Assembly: GCA_014378805.1 (NCBI GenBank)
Contig: JACMMY010000086.1
Span: 1-7,586, forward strand
DNA from: Moraxellaceae bacterium
Lineage (GTDB): Bacteria > Pseudomonadota > Gammaproteobacteria > Pseudomonadales > Moraxellaceae
Length of the DNA: 7,586 bases
Direction of reading: 5' to 3'
Shown here: piece by piece, positions 6,548 to 7,586 of the stretch
Numbering within the stretch: the first letter of the stretch is position 1
How the letters are laid out: each line of letters opens with the position of its first letter
Program-made: the position numbers and the translations under genes
The notes under the pieces: generated by a model
Databases searched by the model: none
Told to the model about the DNA's origin: nothing
What the model saw: the letters and a program-made list of their open reading frames with translations, nothing else

Positions 6548-6569
6548 TTTGACATGGTGTGCTGTCAAA
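6548..6569. promoter_or_regulatory. Perfect inverted repeat TTTGACA-N8-TGTCAAA, possible operator
   Basis: Seven-base perfect arms (6548-6554 and 6563-6569) flank an eight-base centre, 22 bases in all, 64 bases before the serine hydrolase start. The left arm contains a perfect -35 consensus (TTGACA), but no -10 lies at 16-18 bases. No T-run follows the stem, so it is a poor terminator for yffB. Dyad geometry fits a dimeric repressor site; the protein is unknown. Confidence 0.4.
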
Positions 6570-6632
6570 TCGTGCGGTTAAATATGAATCATTCAAAATA
6601 CATGCATAGCATTGATCAAAATTAGGAATTTT

Positions 6633-7586
6633 ATGAAAATATTCTCGACTAATACGATAAAAGTTCCTCGTGATATTGCCAGTGTAACTCGAATCGCTGA
6701 TGGAGAATTCTCTCCAGAACTTGCAGGAATGACGCCTGAACAAGTCGATCATATTTGGCATGCCGTAGAGTCGCTTTATCGGACGGGTAACTATCCGATG
6801 TTGTCTATTTGCCTTCGTCGTCAAGGCAAAATTGTTCTCAATCGCACGATTGGTCATTCACACGGAAATGGGCCAGAAGATAAAGCCACAACGCCTAAAA
6901 TTATTGCAAAACCTGATACGCCTGTATGTTTGTTTTCAGCATCCAAATCCATCACTGCGATGTTGGTTCATCTGCTGAGTGAGCGCGGTGAAATTGATTT
7001 ATTAGATCCTATTAGCCAATATATTCCTGAATATGGTGTTAAAGGTAAACGTCGTGCAACGATTCTCCATTTACTGGCTCATCGGGGGGGCTTGCCGCAC
7101 TTAGAAGGTGATGTAACGCCTGAGTTATTGTTTGATAAAGATGAAGTGGTGAAAAGACTTTGTGCGGCTGCGCCCGATTCTCCTTCTGGTTACCGAATGT
7201 CTTATCATGCGGTCACGGCGGGTTATATTTTAGGTGAGCTGGTAGAACGAGTATCTGGACAGAATTTAAAAGATTTTTTACAAGAAAATATTGCCAAACC
7301 GATGGGAATGACTTGCTTTAATTATGGTCTCGCCCCTGAGTTCAGAAATCAAGTTGCGATCAGTAGCCCAACAGGATTACATCCAAGTCTCGGTTCAAAT
7401 TTATATTTACAACATGTCCTTGGTGGTGATCTCGATCTTGCAGTAAATGTCACCAATGATCCACGTTTCATGGATACGATTTGTCCAGCGGGGAATATTT
7501 ATACCACGACTGAGGAAGCTGGACGTTTCTTTGAAATGCTACTCAATGGTGGGACTTATAATGATGTGAAAATTTTTGATCCGAAA
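6633..7586 (+). CDS. Serine beta-lactamase-fold hydrolase (EstB / class C-like), 3' end outside window
   Basis: My translation is open for 318 codons to the right edge. The class C beta-lactamase / penicillin-binding-protein-like fold is indicated by the motif Ser102-Ala-Ser-Lys105 (FSASKSITAML), where Ser102 would be the nucleophile and Lys105 the base. It is followed by the LLSERGEIDLLDPISQYIPEYG segment (114-135), THLLAHRGGLP-like ILHLLAHRGGLP (144-155), and SYHAVTAGYILGELVERVSG (190-209), where Tyr191 is in the position of the second catalytic motif (Tyr-x-Asn or variant). The third, C-terminal motif is not reached. There is no signal peptide, so a cytoplasmic esterase-type hydrolase is more likely than a secreted beta-lactamase. 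Related proteins are typically about 400 residues, so roughly a quarter is missing. AGGA (6624-6627) five bases before the ATG supports the start. Substrate is unknown. Confidence 0.9.
   Translation, partial: MKIFSTNTIKVPRDIASVTRIADGEFSPELAGMTPEQVDHIWHAVESLYRTGNYPMLSICLRRQGKIVLNRTIGHSHGNGPEDKATTPKIIAKPDTPVCLFSASKSITAMLVHLLSERGEIDLLDPISQYIPEYGVKGKRRATILHLLAHRGGLPHLEGDVTPELLFDKDEVVKRLCAAAPDSPSGYRMSYHAVTAGYILGELVERVSGQNLKDFLQENIAKPMGMTCFNYGLAPEFRNQVAISSPTGLHPSLGSNLYLQHVLGGDLDLAVNVTNDPRFMDTICPAGNIYTTTEEAGRFFEMLLNGGTYNDVKIFDPK

Noticed and set aside
6549..6554. TTGACA as the -35 of the serine hydrolase promoter
   Set aside because: The nearest -10-like sequence (TTAAAT at 6578) is 23 bases away, too far for a sigma-70 promoter; the hexamer is better explained as part of the inverted repeat.
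6270..6857. 195-codon open frame on the reverse strand across yffB and the start of the hydrolase gene
   Set aside because: It lies antisense to two clearly recognisable coding regions and their spacer, has no recognisable domain, and its composition is what a reverse reading of coding sequence gives.

Overview
The window reads as a chromosomal, mostly housekeeping stretch of a gammaproteobacterium. The moderately AT-rich base composition (judged by eye, not counted) and the character of the proteins suggest Moraxellaceae, close to Acinetobacter; this placement is inference. There is no transposase, integrase, phage gene, CRISPR array, tRNA or rRNA, and codon use looks even across all genes.

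Layout. A leftward gene enters from the left edge (728 down to 1, C-terminus missing) and encodes a secreted lipoprotein of unknown role. A 273-base divergent intergenic region follows, holding a perfect 17-base palindrome. Everything after it is on the + strand: argC (1002-2129, arginine biosynthesis); a membrane-anchored coiled-coil protein resembling the DUF6776 family whose annotated ORF overlaps the argC stop by one base (2129-2953); clpS (3054-3575); clpA (3785-6073); a strong hairpin terminator (6098-6137); a small ArsC/Spx-like thioredoxin-fold protein of the YffB type (6178-6525); and a serine beta-lactamase-fold hydrolase (from 6633) that runs off the right edge.

How the genes work together. 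ClpS and ClpA are the clearest functional unit: ClpS delivers N-degron substrates to the ClpA unfoldase, which feeds the ClpP peptidase (clpP is not in this window). argC and the DUF6776-like gene are probably co-transcribed, but no biochemical link is visible. The intergenic regions before clpS and clpA suggest separate promoters for each, and the terminator after clpA closes that unit. YffB and the serine hydrolase look like independent or loosely grouped genes.

I found no convincing undescribed system. The points worth a second look are small: palindromes in two intergenic regions, imperfect repeats between clpS and clpA, a five-codon mini-ORF overlapping the clpS start, the unusually long ClpS N-terminus, the ambiguous start of the DUF6776-like gene, and the long leader of the lipoprotein.
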